From contig JBEKMJ010000012.1 in NCBI GenBank assembly GCA_050008575.1, forward strand, positions 1-64,000: a stretch of DNA of 64,000 nucleotides. Reading direction: 5' to 3'. Below, in pieces: positions 1 through 9,899 of the stretch. How positions within the stretch are numbered: the stretch's first letter is position 1; every line of letters starts with the position of its first letter. The position numbers and the translations under genes were made by a program. Source of the stretch: Bog-159 sp050008575. GTDB taxonomy: Bacteria; Acidobacteriota; Terriglobia; Bryobacterales; Bryobacteraceae. The notes under the pieces are model-generated. The model did not search any database. It was given only the letters and a program-made list of their open reading frames with translations, and was not told the origin of the DNA.

Positions 1-1428
1 AGCATACTGATCGGCGAAGGCAATGGCACATTTCAGACCCACGCCGACAGCGCGACCGGCCAACAGCCGTATGACGTGGCCATCGCGGATTTCAATGGCG
101 ACGGCAAACCGGATCTGGCCTCGGCCAACTTTGCGGCCAACTCGGCTTCGATTCTTTTGAACCAGGGCAGCGGGAAGTTTGCCGCGCATGTCGACTATCC
201 CACCGGGTACGCTCCTGGCGCCCTGGCTATCGCCGACTTTAACGGAGACAAAAAGCAGGATCTGGCGCTGGCGGCCACCGGCTCAAACGCCGTTTCCATA
301 TTGATGGGTAACGGGGACGGCACGTTCCAGGCACTGCAGGAATATCCGACCGGCAACCTCGACATCGGTATTGCGGTGGGCGATTTTACCGGCAACGGCG
401 TTGCGGACGTGGTCACGAGCAACTCCGGGTTCGGGGCCAACTCCGTTTCCATTTTGCTCGGGACTGGCTCCGGCGCCTTCAAGCCCTTTGTAAACTACGC
501 GAGCGGATTTTTTCCGCTCTGGACCGCCGCAGCCGATTTCAACGGCGACGGCAAACTGGACTTGGCTGTGGCCGACTACGACAACGTCGAGCTGGGCTTC
601 GCATTTCCATCACAGGTGAGCATTCTTCTGGGCAATGGGGATGGCACCTTCCAATCCCCCATCATCTACGATGTGGGCGAGGGAGCCCAATGGATCGCGG
701 CAGGCGACTTCAATCAGGATGGGAAACAAGACCTGGCGGTGGTCAATGGGTACGGCAATACGGTATCGATTCTGCTGGGCAACGGTGACGGCACGTTTCA
801 GCCCCAAGTGAGCTATGCAGTAGGCGCTGAGCCTTTTTCCGTAGCGGTCGCGGACTTCAACGGCGACGGCACACCGGACCTGGCGGTAAGCAACAGCATT
901 TGCATTTACGAATCTGCCTGCGGCCCCGGCACCGTCTCCATACTTCTGGGCAACGGCGACGGCACGTTTCAGCCCGACGTGGAGTACGTAGCGGCGCTAG
1001 AGCCCAGCGGACTCGCGGCGGGGGATTTGAGCGGCCAGGGCGGCGCGGATGTCGCGGTAGCGAATCTCTACTCCAACTCGGTCTCGGTGCTGTTCAATCT
1101 GCCGGTGATTTCGGTTTTCCCGAACAGTGTGGCGTTCGGCAAAGAGGCGGTGGGCAAGAAGAGCGCGCCGCACATCGTGACCATCGGCAATCCGAGCGGC
1201 ACGCCGTTGAGCATCACCAGCGTGAAGATCGCGGGCGCCGATCCGGGAGACTTCGCCGAGACTGACACTTGTCCGATTTCGCCGGCCAAACTGGCGCCTG
1301 GGGCCACCTGTGCGATTACGGTCACGTTTACTGCGGCGGCTTCGGGGAAGCGCAGCGGCAAGATCGAGCTGACGGACACCGTGCCGGGGAGTCCGCAGTC
1401 CATCACGCTCACGGGCAGCGGCAAATAA
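1..1428 (+). CDS. FG-GAP/VCBS repeat protein with C-terminal Hydin-like domain (5' end outside window)
   Basis: The reading frame is open from base 1, so the first in-frame ATG at 76 is internal and the gene begins before the window. The visible protein is a run of FG-GAP/VCBS-type repeats of about 45 residues, each with a Ca-binding-like DFNGDGxxDLA loop followed by a VSILLGNGDGTFQ strand pair, as expected for an extracellular beta-propeller. The last ~105 residues form an Ig-like choice-of-anchor D / ASPM-SPD-2-Hydin domain (PNSVAFGKEAVGKKS, then a C-x-I-S-P-A-K-L-A-P-G-A-T-C pair of cysteines). It is a close tandem paralogue of the next gene, 18 bp downstream, and the two Hydin domains are nearly identical. 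A cell-surface or secreted binding role is inferred from the family; the ligand is unknown. Confidence 0.9.
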   Translation, partial: SILIGEGNGTFQTHADSATGQQPYDVAIADFNGDGKPDLASANFAANSASILLNQGSGKFAAHVDYPTGYAPGALAIADFNGDKKQDLALAATGSNAVSILMGNGDGTFQALQEYPTGNLDIGIAVGDFTGNGVADVVTSNSGFGANSVSILLGTGSGAFKPFVNYASGFFPLWTAAADFNGDGKLDLAVADYDNVELGFAFPSQVSILLGNGDGTFQSPIIYDVGEGAQWIAAGDFNQDGKQDLAVVNGYGNTVSILLGNGDGTFQPQVSYAVGAEPFSVAVADFNGDGTPDLAVSNSICIYESACGPGTVSILLGNGDGTFQPDVEYVAALEPSGLAAGDLSGQGGADVAVANLYSNSVSVLFNLPVISVFPNSVAFGKEAVGKKSAPHIVTIGNPSGTPLSITSVKIAGADPGDFAETDTCPISPAKLAPGATCAITVTFTAAASGKRSGKIELTDTVPGSPQSITLTGSGK

Positions 1429-1446
1429 AGCAAACATGAGGATCCT

Positions 1447-4035
1447 ATGAAAACGCACGAAACGAATTTGAAACCGGCAGGACGCATCGCCGCCCTTTTA
1501 CTGGCCTTAGCGCCGGGGTTGCTGTTCGGCCAGGCGCAAACGCCGCCATCTCGGATTGCCCGTTCGGCAAATCACAAACTGGCCAGCGCGGCCGCCCCGC
1601 GCGCCGCCAGCCCGTCGGCCTCCGTCGCGGCTGAAAGATACGTATTCGGCAGGACCGATCTGGCGGTGCCCGGCTCGCCCGAAGCAGTGGCTATGGGCGC
1701 ATTCCAGACCGGCGGCCCAGTGAGTCTGGCGGTGGCCAACGGGGATTCAGTCTCGATCCTGCTTGCCAATCCCGACGGAACCTATCAAAGCGCCGTGAAT
1801 TACGCGGTAGGCTCGGATCCCGATGGCATCGCTGTCGGGGACTTCAACGGCGACCATAACCTCGACCTGGCAGTGGCCAATTATTACAGCGGCACCGTGT
1901 CCCTCCTGCTGGGAAATGGCGACGGCACCTTTCGCGCGTCGGTGGACTACGCCGCCGGGGGAACCTGCTACGCGGTGGTTGCCGCGGATTTCAATGGTGA
2001 CGGCAAGCTGGACCTGGCGGTCGCGAATGATTACGGGTACACGGTGGCCATCCTGCTGGGCAATGGCGATGGCACTTTTCAGCCGCCCGCGACTTTTGCG
2101 ACAGGCGACCAGCCATTCGCTCTCGTGGCCGGGGACTTCAACGGAGACGGCAAGATCGATCTGGCGACTGCCAACAACGGGAGCAATACGGTATCCATTC
2201 TGCTGGGAAAGGGCGACGGCACTTTTCAGCCGCAGGTGGAATACGTGACGGGCGAGTACCCGTCCGGGATCGTGGCTGGCGATTTCAATGGCGACCACCA
2301 CGTCGATCTGGCCACCGCAAACTTCTTGAGCAATACGATTTCGGTGTTTCTCGGGAATGGCGATGGCACCTTCCAGCCTCAGGTGCAGTACGGTGCCGGC
2401 AACGGACCCGGAGTGATCGCCGCCGGCGACTTTAGGGGTGATGGGGAGATGGATCTGGCGGCGGCTAACCCCCTGGATAACACCGTCTCGGTGCTGCTCG
2501 GCAATGGCAACGGAACCTTCAAGCGGCAGGCCGTTTATGGGGTGGGCGCTACTCCGGTCGCGCTGGCGATCGGCGACCTGAACGGGGATGGCAAACTCGA
2601 CTTGGCCACGGCCAACGGCGGTACCAACACGGTCTCCCTCCTGGCGGGAGAGGGCAACGGGACTTTTCAGACCCATACCGATTACGCGACTGGCGTATCG
2701 CCCTACTACGTGGCCATTGCGGATTTCAATGCCGACCAGAACCTGGATCTCGCCGTGACCAACTGGGGGGCCAACACGGTCTCGATTCTGTTGGGCGAGG
2801 GCGGTGGAAAGTTCGGCGCGCACGTCGATTACGCCACGGGATACGCCCCGGATGGAGTGGTCAGCGGCGACTTCAATGGCGATGGCAAGCCGGATTTGGC
2901 GGTGACCGACAATGGGTCAAATGCGGTTTCGGTCCTGCTGGGCAACGGCGATGGAACTTTCCAGCCGCAAAAGGAATACGCTACAGGCGACTATGACATT
3001 GGCATCGCCGCGGGCGACTTCAACGGCAGCGGCCACCTGGACCTGGTCACCGCCAACGAGGATGCCGGCACCATCTCCGTGCTTCTGGGAAACGGTAACG
3101 GCACCTTCCTGCCGCATGTGGACTATACCGCGGGACCGGCGCCGTGGGCTGTGGCAACAGCCGACTTCAATGGCGACGGCATACTCGACCTGGCCGTCAC
3201 CGAAGCCGACACTGTGGGGAGCGTGAGCATATTTCTCGGCAAGGGCGACGGCACGTTTCAACCGGCGGTGCTCTACAGCGTGGCAGAGCCGGAAGGGGTG
3301 GTCGCCGGAGATTTCAATCACGATGGCCATCAAGACCTGGCGATCGCGAATACCGACAACAATACGGTGTCGATTCTGCTGGGTAATGGCGATGGCACCT
3401 TCCAGGCTCCGGTGGTTTACGCGGTCGGCTCGACTCCGGAGGCTATCACCACGGCGGATTTCAATGCCGACGGTAATTTGGATGTGGCGGTGACTACTGA
3501 GAATTGCCAGGTCTTTAGCAAAGACTGCCCTCCGGGTACCGTGTCCATTCTCTTGGGAAATGGGGACGGCACCTTCCAGCCGCAACTGAGCTACCTGGTT
3601 GGATCGTGGCCGGATGGTATTGCCGCAGGGGCGCTGAGCGGCAGCGGGAGCGCCGGCTTGGCGACGGCCAACAGCATTGCCAACACCGTGTCCGTGCTGC
3701 TGAATCTGCCGGTGATCTCGGTGTTTCCGAACAGCGTCGCGTTTGCCAAAGAGGCGGTGGGGAAGAAGAGCGCGCCTAAGACTATCACGATCGGCAACCC
3801 CAGCGGCACGCCAATCGGCATCACCAGCGTCGCGGTCGCGGGTACGGATCCGGGGGATTTCGCCGAGACCAACACATGTCCGGTCTCGCCGGCCACACTG
3901 GCTCCAGGCGCGACCTGCTCGATTACGGTCACGTTCACTCCCGCGGCTTCGGGGAAACGCAGCGGCAAGATCGAGCTCACGGACACGGTGCCGGGGAGTC
4001 CGCAGTCCATCACGCTCACGGGCAGCGGCACATAG
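1447..4035 (+). CDS. Secreted FG-GAP/VCBS repeat protein with Hydin-like domain
   Basis: 862 residues. The start follows a GAGGA ribosome site about 5 bases upstream. Residues 1-30 are a signal peptide with a hydrophobic core around IAALLLALAPGLLFG and probable cleavage after GQA. About 13 FG-GAP/VCBS repeats follow (DFNGDGKLDLAVAN...TVSILLGNGDGTF), then a Hydin/choice-of-anchor D domain over the last ~105 residues. The protein is therefore exported and folds as one or two Ca-dependent propellers. Gene order (paralogue upstream by 18 bp, DUF3617 gene 31 bp downstream, same strand) suggests one transcript. The long antisense frame across 1747-2823 is only a shadow of the repetitive GC-rich coding sequence. 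Function beyond surface binding cannot be read from the sequence. Confidence 0.92.
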   Translation: MKTHETNLKPAGRIAALLLALAPGLLFGQAQTPPSRIARSANHKLASAAAPRAASPSASVAAERYVFGRTDLAVPGSPEAVAMGAFQTGGPVSLAVANGDSVSILLANPDGTYQSAVNYAVGSDPDGIAVGDFNGDHNLDLAVANYYSGTVSLLLGNGDGTFRASVDYAAGGTCYAVVAADFNGDGKLDLAVANDYGYTVAILLGNGDGTFQPPATFATGDQPFALVAGDFNGDGKIDLATANNGSNTVSILLGKGDGTFQPQVEYVTGEYPSGIVAGDFNGDHHVDLATANFLSNTISVFLGNGDGTFQPQVQYGAGNGPGVIAAGDFRGDGEMDLAAANPLDNTVSVLLGNGNGTFKRQAVYGVGATPVALAIGDLNGDGKLDLATANGGTNTVSLLAGEGNGTFQTHTDYATGVSPYYVAIADFNADQNLDLAVTNWGANTVSILLGEGGGKFGAHVDYATGYAPDGVVSGDFNGDGKPDLAVTDNGSNAVSVLLGNGDGTFQPQKEYATGDYDIGIAAGDFNGSGHLDLVTANEDAGTISVLLGNGNGTFLPHVDYTAGPAPWAVATADFNGDGILDLAVTEADTVGSVSIFLGKGDGTFQPAVLYSVAEPEGVVAGDFNHDGHQDLAIANTDNNTVSILLGNGDGTFQAPVVYAVGSTPEAITTADFNADGNLDVAVTTENCQVFSKDCPPGTVSILLGNGDGTFQPQLSYLVGSWPDGIAAGALSGSGSAGLATANSIANTVSVLLNLPVISVFPNSVAFAKEAVGKKSAPKTITIGNPSGTPIGITSVAVAGTDPGDFAETNTCPVSPATLAPGATCSITVTFTPAASGKRSGKIELTDTVPGSPQSITLTGSGT

Positions 4036-4066
4036 AAGACCACGATCGAACCCTGGAGGGACAACC

Positions 4067-4567
4067 ATGAAGAAGACGATGAAGAAGATTGCGCTGGTTT
4101 CGGCGGCGGCACTCGGGTTGCCGGTCGCCCGGGCAGCCGACCCACCCGAACTTAAAGAGGGTCTCTGGTCGATTCGTACCCAGTTGACCGATAGTCCCGG
4201 AAACAAGAAGGACGATACGACAACGACGCTCTGCCGAAATCACGCCTATGACAAATCCGTGATCGCCCTGGCGAAAGGCGCCGTGAAGGACTGCAAGTAC
4301 GACGAACGCCTTCAGGGCGGCAAGTACTCCACCGGCATGCATTGTGTGGTTGCAGGTACTGTGATCGAAACCAACGCAACGGCCACCTATGAGGGCGACA
4401 CTGCGGCGCACGGCGAGGACCACACCACTTACAGTCCGTCTCTTGGCGGCGTGAGTGAGAGCATCAGGATCGTGGATCAGAAGTATATAGGCAGTTGCCC
4501 GGCGGGCGCGCAGCCTGGGGACCTCACGACCACGGCCGGTAAAGTGGTCCACTTAGGGAGCCATTGA
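4067..4567 (+). CDS. DUF3617-like secreted protein
   Basis: 166 residues. I chose the ATG at 4067 because a GGAGGG lies 6 bases upstream; the open frame extends further up only as a shadow of the preceding gene. MKKTMKKIALVSAAALGLPV is a signal peptide ending near ARA-A. The mature part begins ELKEGLWSIRT, the hallmark opening of DUF3617 proteins, and carries cysteines at LCRN, KDCKYD and MHCVVA. DUF3617 proteins are small periplasmic proteins of unknown function. It is the last gene of the apparent three-gene unit with the two FG-GAP genes. Confidence 0.75.
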   Translation: MKKTMKKIALVSAAALGLPVARAADPPELKEGLWSIRTQLTDSPGNKKDDTTTTLCRNHAYDKSVIALAKGAVKDCKYDERLQGGKYSTGMHCVVAGTVIETNATATYEGDTAAHGEDHTTYSPSLGGVSESIRIVDQKYIGSCPAGAQPGDLTTTAGKVVHLGSH

Positions 4568-4923
4568 GGAACGCTTCGGCGAAGTAAACAGTAACAGTCG
4601 GGAAAGGGAGCGCCATCAAACGATAACCTCGACGCATTTCGCATTATCTTTCTCATTCGCGGGGCTGTTACTAAGCGCCGCGCCATGCCTCGCACAGGGC
4701 AGGCCGCCGGTATACAGGCGCGTCCCTCGTTCGGGATTGCGCGTGGCTCAGGCGGCCACTCAAGCGGCCGGAGCCGTGCCGGCAACCTCGAGCGGCTTTT
4801 CGACTTCCGACGGTTGAACCGAAAAGTGTATTCATCCGGATATGGAATGAGCGGCCTGTCCCTCGGGCACCTCTGTTTCTTGGAAAAGGTCCTACGGCCA
4901 GGTTCAGGCTGGCCCCGGTCCGG
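4568..4923. other. Intergenic; possible remnant of a secreted protein
   Basis: No intact gene. On the plus strand the frame 4632-4817 reads as a signal-peptide-like stretch (FALSFSFAGLLLSAAPCLAQG) followed by about 40 Ala/Arg-rich residues and a stop. It lacks any ATG, GTG or TTG near a ribosome site, so it may be the 5' scrap of a decayed exported protein. The rest is unremarkable. The stretch separates convergent genes (DUF3617 and the kinase). Confidence 0.35.
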
Positions 4924-7900
4924 CTACGGTTGATTGCGCTTCTCGACCAAGAATGGACCTGCCTGGAGCCGGGCCGAAGCAGCTTTGCGGGCAATGAGGC
5001 CAAAACCCTTGGCCTTGGCCTCCTGTGCGAGGGCTGCCAAGTCCCTTCGGCCGGCAGCCGGATGCCCGGCCTTCATCTCCGCCTCGCCCAATACGAGGCT
5101 GGCCTCGAGTTCGGTGCCGCTGTACCCATACTTTTTCGCGGCGTCCAGGACCAGCCGCAGATCCTTCACGGCACGCGGGGCTTCACCTGTCTCGACGCGC
5201 ACGCGGGCGCTGTCGATGGCTACGGCCAGTCGCAGCTCACGATCTTCGATCGTGCTGGCCATCCCGACGCTCCTCTCCACCTCCTTCTGAGCTTCTAACA
5301 ACTTTCCTTCCGCCAGGAGACATCGCGCGAGGATCGCATGTGCGAAGGCTTCTTCGTCGCCATCGTTTTCCGTCCTGAACTCTTTCGCGCACTCCCGCGC
5401 TCCCTCGGCGCCTTGGGCGGCGTTTCCTTCCTCCAGAGAAACCTGCGCGAGGTAGAGGCGGCTTTCAGCCGCTGTACCCTTATCTCCCATTGCCGTGCGT
5501 ATCGCCAGCGCTTCTTCCAGCGTCTTCCGCGACTGCGCGAGGTCCGCCTGTGACAGAAGCACGTCTCCCAGGCCGTGAAGCGCATAAGCCAATTCTCTCC
5601 TGTCGTCGATCTGACGGCTGATAACCACCGACTCTTCGTCCAGCACTCTCGCCTTCGCCAAACGGCCTTGTCTGGCCCATAAATGAGCGAGGTTATACAG
5701 TGTCCGAGCTTCGCTGCTTTGGTCGCTAACGGCGCGAGCGATCTTCAGGGACTCCTCCAAACTTCTCCGCGCCCCAAGCAAATCGCCTCGGTCCGCGAGT
5801 ATTGACCCAATGTTGTTCAGGAAAATAGCCACGGCGTTCTTGTCGCCGATCTCACGCTCGATCGACAGTCCGTTTCGGAAGGTCTGTATCGCTCCCGCGA
5901 GGTCTCCCTGGCGGTAAAGTAAGATTGCAAGGTTGGCTAGCGCATTTGTGGCGCCACGCAGGTCACCGGTGTCACGGCTTGCCGCCAGCGCCGCGTCGTA
6001 CGCCCGTTTGGCTCCTGCCGGGTCGCCTTGATGCAGAAGTATGTTTCCCAAATCGTTCAGCGCCGCTGCCGCGCCTCGCCGGTCGCCGGCCCCGGCATAG
6101 ATTGTTTTGGCCTTCTCGTTCAATTCGATGGCCTGCTTCGAGTCCCCGAGGTCATCGGCTGCGCCCGCCTGCTCGCGTAAGGCCGCGGCCACCTGGAGGC
6201 GTGCGCCTCGCGCTTCAGCCTGCGCCGCGGCCGACGCTGCCAAGCTCCGCTCACGTCTAAAATCGCCCAGCGACTTTGCCGCCCGCGCCTCGGCCAGGTC
6301 GATTCTGGGGTCGTCGCGTAACGGAGGTGGCGAACGCCGCAGCGCTTCAATCGTTTTGAGTGCTTCCTTCGTTTTCCCTCCAAACGTCTGAGCCTCCGCC
6401 AGACGCAACCCATACTCGACATTGTCAGGGAAAGCCGCGAAGAGTCTTTGGTATATCTCGCCCATCCGTGGCCACGCCTTCGTCATCTCGCGGTAGCGCC
6501 CTTCGATTGATAGCCTTTCCTCACTCGACAGGCCGGCTGAAAGGTCGAAAGCCTCGCTGGCTTCGTCGATCGCCTTCTGGTCATAGCCCAGGGCCGACCA
6601 GGCCTCCGCGAGCGCGGCGTGGCCCAGTGCATAGCCGGGATCGGCCGTGATTGTCTTTTGCAATAAGTCTCGCGCCGCCGGCGCGTCAAAGGTTCGAAGC
6701 TTGGCCAGCCCTTCGGCGTACAATCGAGCGGCCTCGGGGTTAGACGGCAGTGCAGCCCTGACTTCTTCGGCTTGTGCCGGAGTGACCGCCTGCAGACCGA
6801 GCTTCTCGCGCATGCGCGCCCCGGTTTGAGACACCAGATCGAAGATCTTAGCGCGCGCGCCCGTCCCGGACTCGGTGGCAACCACTTCTCCGTTACGGGC
6901 ATCCTGAAGCCTCACCTCGAGGCGAACCCGTCCGCTGCGTGGCCCCCCTAAAACGGCGTACGCGCCTAGTAGCACCAAGTCGGCGCCCAGGTTGCGGCGA
7001 ATCTTAGCCAGCGTATCCAAGGCGTAAACATCGGCCTCGGGGATCGAAAGATCGCTCTTCATCCGGTCAACGCTTTCTCCCGAGACCATTCTGATCCGAT
7101 CGCCGGCAGCCAATTCCGAGGTCATCCATCGCGATAGAGCCGTTGACAGCCATGCCTCCGCGGGAGCCTGAGAGAGGTTTCGAAAGCTGAACACGGCCAC
7201 CGACCGGCGTGGCTTGATTGTTTGCGCCGTCGAGGGAGCCGGGCCTGCCGGCTGGGGGGGCGCGGCGCGCTGAAATCTGCCGCGGACACTATAAGCGCCT
7301 ATCAAGGCCAATACACTTGCCAGGGCACACACGGTAAGAATCTGTTGGCGCCGCCGTCTGCGCGTTCCTGGAGTTACGGTCCCCCCTGGCAGAGCCTTGA
7401 GCACGTCTGCCGCATTCTGAAAGCGGTCCCCAGGGTCGCGTTCCAGACAGCGCAGAATGGCGGCTTCCCAGTGGCGATCCAGATGCGGAAGCAACTCGCG
7501 TGGCCGCCGTGGCTCCTCCGTCAATCTCCGCAGCCCGATTCGGGTCGGTTCGCCGTCCTCGAAGGCCCGCACCCCGGTCACCATTCGATACACCACCAGG
7601 CCCAGTGAATAGATGTCGGAAGCCGGGGTTAGCTCATCGCCCAGGAGTTGCTCCGGCGACATGTAAGCAGGGGTGCCGGCTACGCTTTCCGGAGCGACGA
7701 TGCTAATCCCCGCGACCGATTGCAGGGCCAAGCCAAAATCGGTGACCACGGCGCGAACCGATCCGGGCGCGCGCGCGGGCACCAGCATAATGTTTTCGGG
7801 TTTCAGGTCGCGGTGGAGTATCCCCGCGGCATGGGCGGCGTCCAGGGCATGCGCCACCTGCACTACAATCTCCCGAACCTCGTTCACATCCATACGATGG

Positions 7901-8445
7901 GTTCGGCGCAAGCGTTCCGCTAAACTCTCACCGGATAGAAGCTCCATCGCAATGAAGAGAAAGGCTCCATTGGCAGTTGGGTGGCGAAATAGGTCGTAGA
8001 TTCGGCAGACATTGGGATGGGTCACCTGTTTTGCCAATTGGACCTCGTTCTTGAATTGTTCGAGGAAGGGCGGACGAATGAAATCCGGCCGGATCGATTT
8101 GACGGCGACGCGGCTACTTAGTTCGAGGTCTTCGGCCTCGTAAACCTCTCCCATGCCGCCGCGCGCGATAAAGCGGACGACTCTAAATCGGTCCGCGAGA
8201 ATTCCGCCGACAGGAAAGCTCGGCGCAGGCGGTTCATCCGATTGTGTGAGAGGGCTAACCAGCGCGGGGCTGCTGAGCAGGCTGCCTATCTCCTGGTAGT
8301 TCGCCAGGAGCCGTCCTGCTTCTTCACGGACATCGGCATCCTCACAGGACTGTTTCAAAAATGACGGTCTGGCTTCAGGTGCGAACTCCAGGGCGGCATC
8401 AAACAGACTTTTGACGCTTTCCCACTGGCGCGGTGTCAATCCCAT
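4924..8445 (-). CDS. Membrane Ser/Thr protein kinase with TolB-like and TPR domains
   Basis: 1173 residues. A short N-terminal helical region is followed by a Pkn2-type Ser/Thr kinase domain at about 87-355: glycine loop ARGGMGEVY, Lys116 in VAVKS, catalytic HRDLKPEN at 211-218, DFG at 236-238, and the SPEQL/DIYSLG region. One membrane helix (about 370-392, ILTVCALASVLALIGAY) divides the cytosolic kinase from an extracytoplasmic part. That part starts with a FlgO/TolB-like nucleotide-independent domain (SVAVFSFRNLSQAPAEAWLS) and continues as about 10 TPRs (e.g. YALGHAALAEAWSALGYDQKAI, AAAALNDLGNILLHQGD). All kinase catalytic residues are present. In acidobacteria such kinases usually sit after an ECF sigma gene; here that gene is only a relic (8446-8797). 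Substrates are unknown. Confidence 0.92.
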   Translation of the reverse strand: MGLTPRQWESVKSLFDAALEFAPEARPSFLKQSCEDADVREEAGRLLANYQEIGSLLSSPALVSPLTQSDEPPAPSFPVGGILADRFRVVRFIARGGMGEVYEAEDLELSSRVAVKSIRPDFIRPPFLEQFKNEVQLAKQVTHPNVCRIYDLFRHPTANGAFLFIAMELLSGESLAERLRRTHRMDVNEVREIVVQVAHALDAAHAAGILHRDLKPENIMLVPARAPGSVRAVVTDFGLALQSVAGISIVAPESVAGTPAYMSPEQLLGDELTPASDIYSLGLVVYRMVTGVRAFEDGEPTRIGLRRLTEEPRRPRELLPHLDRHWEAAILRCLERDPGDRFQNAADVLKALPGGTVTPGTRRRRRQQILTVCALASVLALIGAYSVRGRFQRAAPPQPAGPAPSTAQTIKPRRSVAVFSFRNLSQAPAEAWLSTALSRWMTSELAAGDRIRMVSGESVDRMKSDLSIPEADVYALDTLAKIRRNLGADLVLLGAYAVLGGPRSGRVRLEVRLQDARNGEVVATESGTGARAKIFDLVSQTGARMREKLGLQAVTPAQAEEVRAALPSNPEAARLYAEGLAKLRTFDAPAARDLLQKTITADPGYALGHAALAEAWSALGYDQKAIDEASEAFDLSAGLSSEERLSIEGRYREMTKAWPRMGEIYQRLFAAFPDNVEYGLRLAEAQTFGGKTKEALKTIEALRRSPPPLRDDPRIDLAEARAAKSLGDFRRERSLAASAAAQAEARGARLQVAAALREQAGAADDLGDSKQAIELNEKAKTIYAGAGDRRGAAAALNDLGNILLHQGDPAGAKRAYDAALAASRDTGDLRGATNALANLAILLYRQGDLAGAIQTFRNGLSIEREIGDKNAVAIFLNNIGSILADRGDLLGARRSLEESLKIARAVSDQSSEARTLYNLAHLWARQGRLAKARVLDEESVVISRQIDDRRELAYALHGLGDVLLSQADLAQSRKTLEEALAIRTAMGDKGTAAESRLYLAQVSLEEGNAAQGAEGARECAKEFRTENDGDEEAFAHAILARCLLAEGKLLEAQKEVERSVGMASTIEDRELRLAVAIDSARVRVETGEAPRAVKDLRLVLDAAKKYGYSGTELEASLVLGEAEMKAGHPAAGRRDLAALAQEAKAKGFGLIARKAASARLQAGPFLVEKRNQP

Positions 8446-8797
8446 GGCCGTCTTTCAAATCAGCGTAAGGCCAGGCTCTGGCTATGTTCCAATCGCGGTC
8501 CACGGTTTTCGTCGAATACGCTCAGCACCTCTATACCTTGATAACCGAACCGCCTCGTTTCACTCTGCGATGTTGCCGGGCGTGGTCCACCAAGACGCGT
8601 CTCATCATCCGAGCGGCCACCTGAAAAAACTGTCCGGTTCGACCAGCCTCTCGCAAGAGCGAGAGCGACTCATCACGCTTGCCCCGACGCGCCAACCTGC
8701 AAGCGACGTTGTATGCGGACACTGCCGTGTCCGGATTTTCCGGCCCTAAGACACGACGTTCGACATCCAGTTCTCGCCAACGACCCGCCCCAGTATC
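8446..8797 (-). pseudogene. Chimeric relic: TPR segment fused to a gutted ECF sigma factor
   Basis: Reading leftward in one frame from about 8790, the DNA encodes a kinesin-light-chain-type TPR (ERRVLGPENPDTAVSAYNVAC, then GKRDESLSLLREA). It runs directly into an acidobacterial ECF sigma sequence (FFQVAARMMRRVLVDHARQ, then HRRVKRGG), stops at 8531, and resumes further along with VDRDWNIARAW, the sigma region 4.2 tail, just before the kinase ATG. The sigma N-terminus and most of region 4 are missing. This is best read as the debris of a sigma gene plus the C-terminus of another TPR kinase, joined by deletion. I see no way it makes a working sigma factor. Confidence 0.65.
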
Positions 8798-9736
8798 TCA
8801 TGCCGTTCGGCCGGCGCGTAGCCGCGCCGCAAACTCGCGATACGAACCCTTCACTATGTCGTCCAGCAGCCCGTACGCGGCCTGCGGACGCCAGCCCAAT
8901 TCACGGCGAGCCTTCGCGCTTGACGAGCGGTTCTCGTAGTCGACGAAATCCGTCAGAAACTCGCCCCAAAGCGCTTGCACCTCGGTTCGCGGCAAGGCCC
9001 GCGCCGGAACTTCCACAGCCTCTCCCACTGCCTGGGCTAGCTCTTCTGTCGAAATGTCCGTCTCGCCCGTGCAGTTATACAGTGCGCCGGCTGGAGCGGC
9101 TTGTGCCGCCAGCAAATAAAAACGGGCAACGTCGTCCACATCGACGTCGCTGGTGCGTTTGCGCGGCCCGTCCACCCATGCCGACACACCGTGCCTTACG
9201 GCTTGCTGCATCAATGCCGGTACGAAAAAACTTCCGCCGCGGCCGTACACATAAGGCGGCAGACGGACGGCGACTGTGTGCGCGCCCTGCGCAGCCATCT
9301 GCAACACCGCCCGCTCCGCGTGAATGCGTTTGCCGAGAACGAAGTCTTCGTTAATCGCGGAATCTTCGTTCGTCTCTCCGCCGTCCGGTGCGGGCGCCAC
9401 GACTGCCGTACCGGAGGTGGTCACAACCGGTTTTCTTCCGGCGCCTTCCACCAGCGCCGCTACGGCTTTCACTTCTATGTCGATCACTACCGAATAATCG
9501 AGACTGAAATCGTGCGTATAGGCCAAGTGCAGTACCGCGTCCGCCCGCATCGCGGCCGCTGCAAGCACGGCGGCGGATCCGAGATCGCCAAACACCGGTG
9601 TGGCCCCGAGACGCTCGACTTTTCGAGCCGAATCTTCATTTCGCGCCAGCCCTTCGACCCTGTGCCCGGCCTTCACGGCGTGCTCGACTACAACTTGACC
9701 GATGTAGCCCCCCGCCCCGGTAACAAATAATTTCAT
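8798..9736 (-). CDS. NAD(P)-dependent epimerase/dehydratase family protein (atypical SDR)
   Basis: 312 residues. The N-terminus is a Rossmann fold with the extended-SDR glycine motif TGAGGYIG at residues 6-13. A family-typical VTTSGTAVVAP follows strand 5, and the substrate side carries RLPPYVYGRGG. The usual YxxxK catalytic pair is not where expected; instead the equivalent region reads VLGKRIHAE, so this is an atypical SDR and may not be a classical sugar epimerase. C-terminal LGWRPQAAYGLLDDI is typical of the family. Monocistronic by appearance, on the minus strand beside relic genes. Confidence 0.85.
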   Translation of the reverse strand: MKLFVTGAGGYIGQVVVEHAVKAGHRVEGLARNEDSARKVERLGATPVFGDLGSAAVLAAAAMRADAVLHLAYTHDFSLDYSVVIDIEVKAVAALVEGAGRKPVVTTSGTAVVAPAPDGGETNEDSAINEDFVLGKRIHAERAVLQMAAQGAHTVAVRLPPYVYGRGGSFFVPALMQQAVRHGVSAWVDGPRKRTSDVDVDDVARFYLLAAQAAPAGALYNCTGETDISTEELAQAVGEAVEVPARALPRTEVQALWGEFLTDFVDYENRSSSAKARRELGWRPQAAYGLLDDIVKGSYREFAARLRAGRTA

Positions 9737-9899
9737 GTTCTTAGGATAGCGACGAAGCCGTTTGCGGGCAACTCAGGTTGCCAGGCGCGCCATGCCAAGA
9801 ACGGCACGGGCGCTTCGGCAGCATTCGTGCCGGTCGCCGCCACGCCGCATTCCGCCCGCGTATCTCTTGCCGCTCCTGGATTCGTCTTAGTTCGGATTC

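Noticed and set aside
1747..4206. Long minus-strand frames with repeats
   Set aside because: Mirror images of the FG-GAP repeat DNA; the same pattern appears opposite the 39954-43511 gene.
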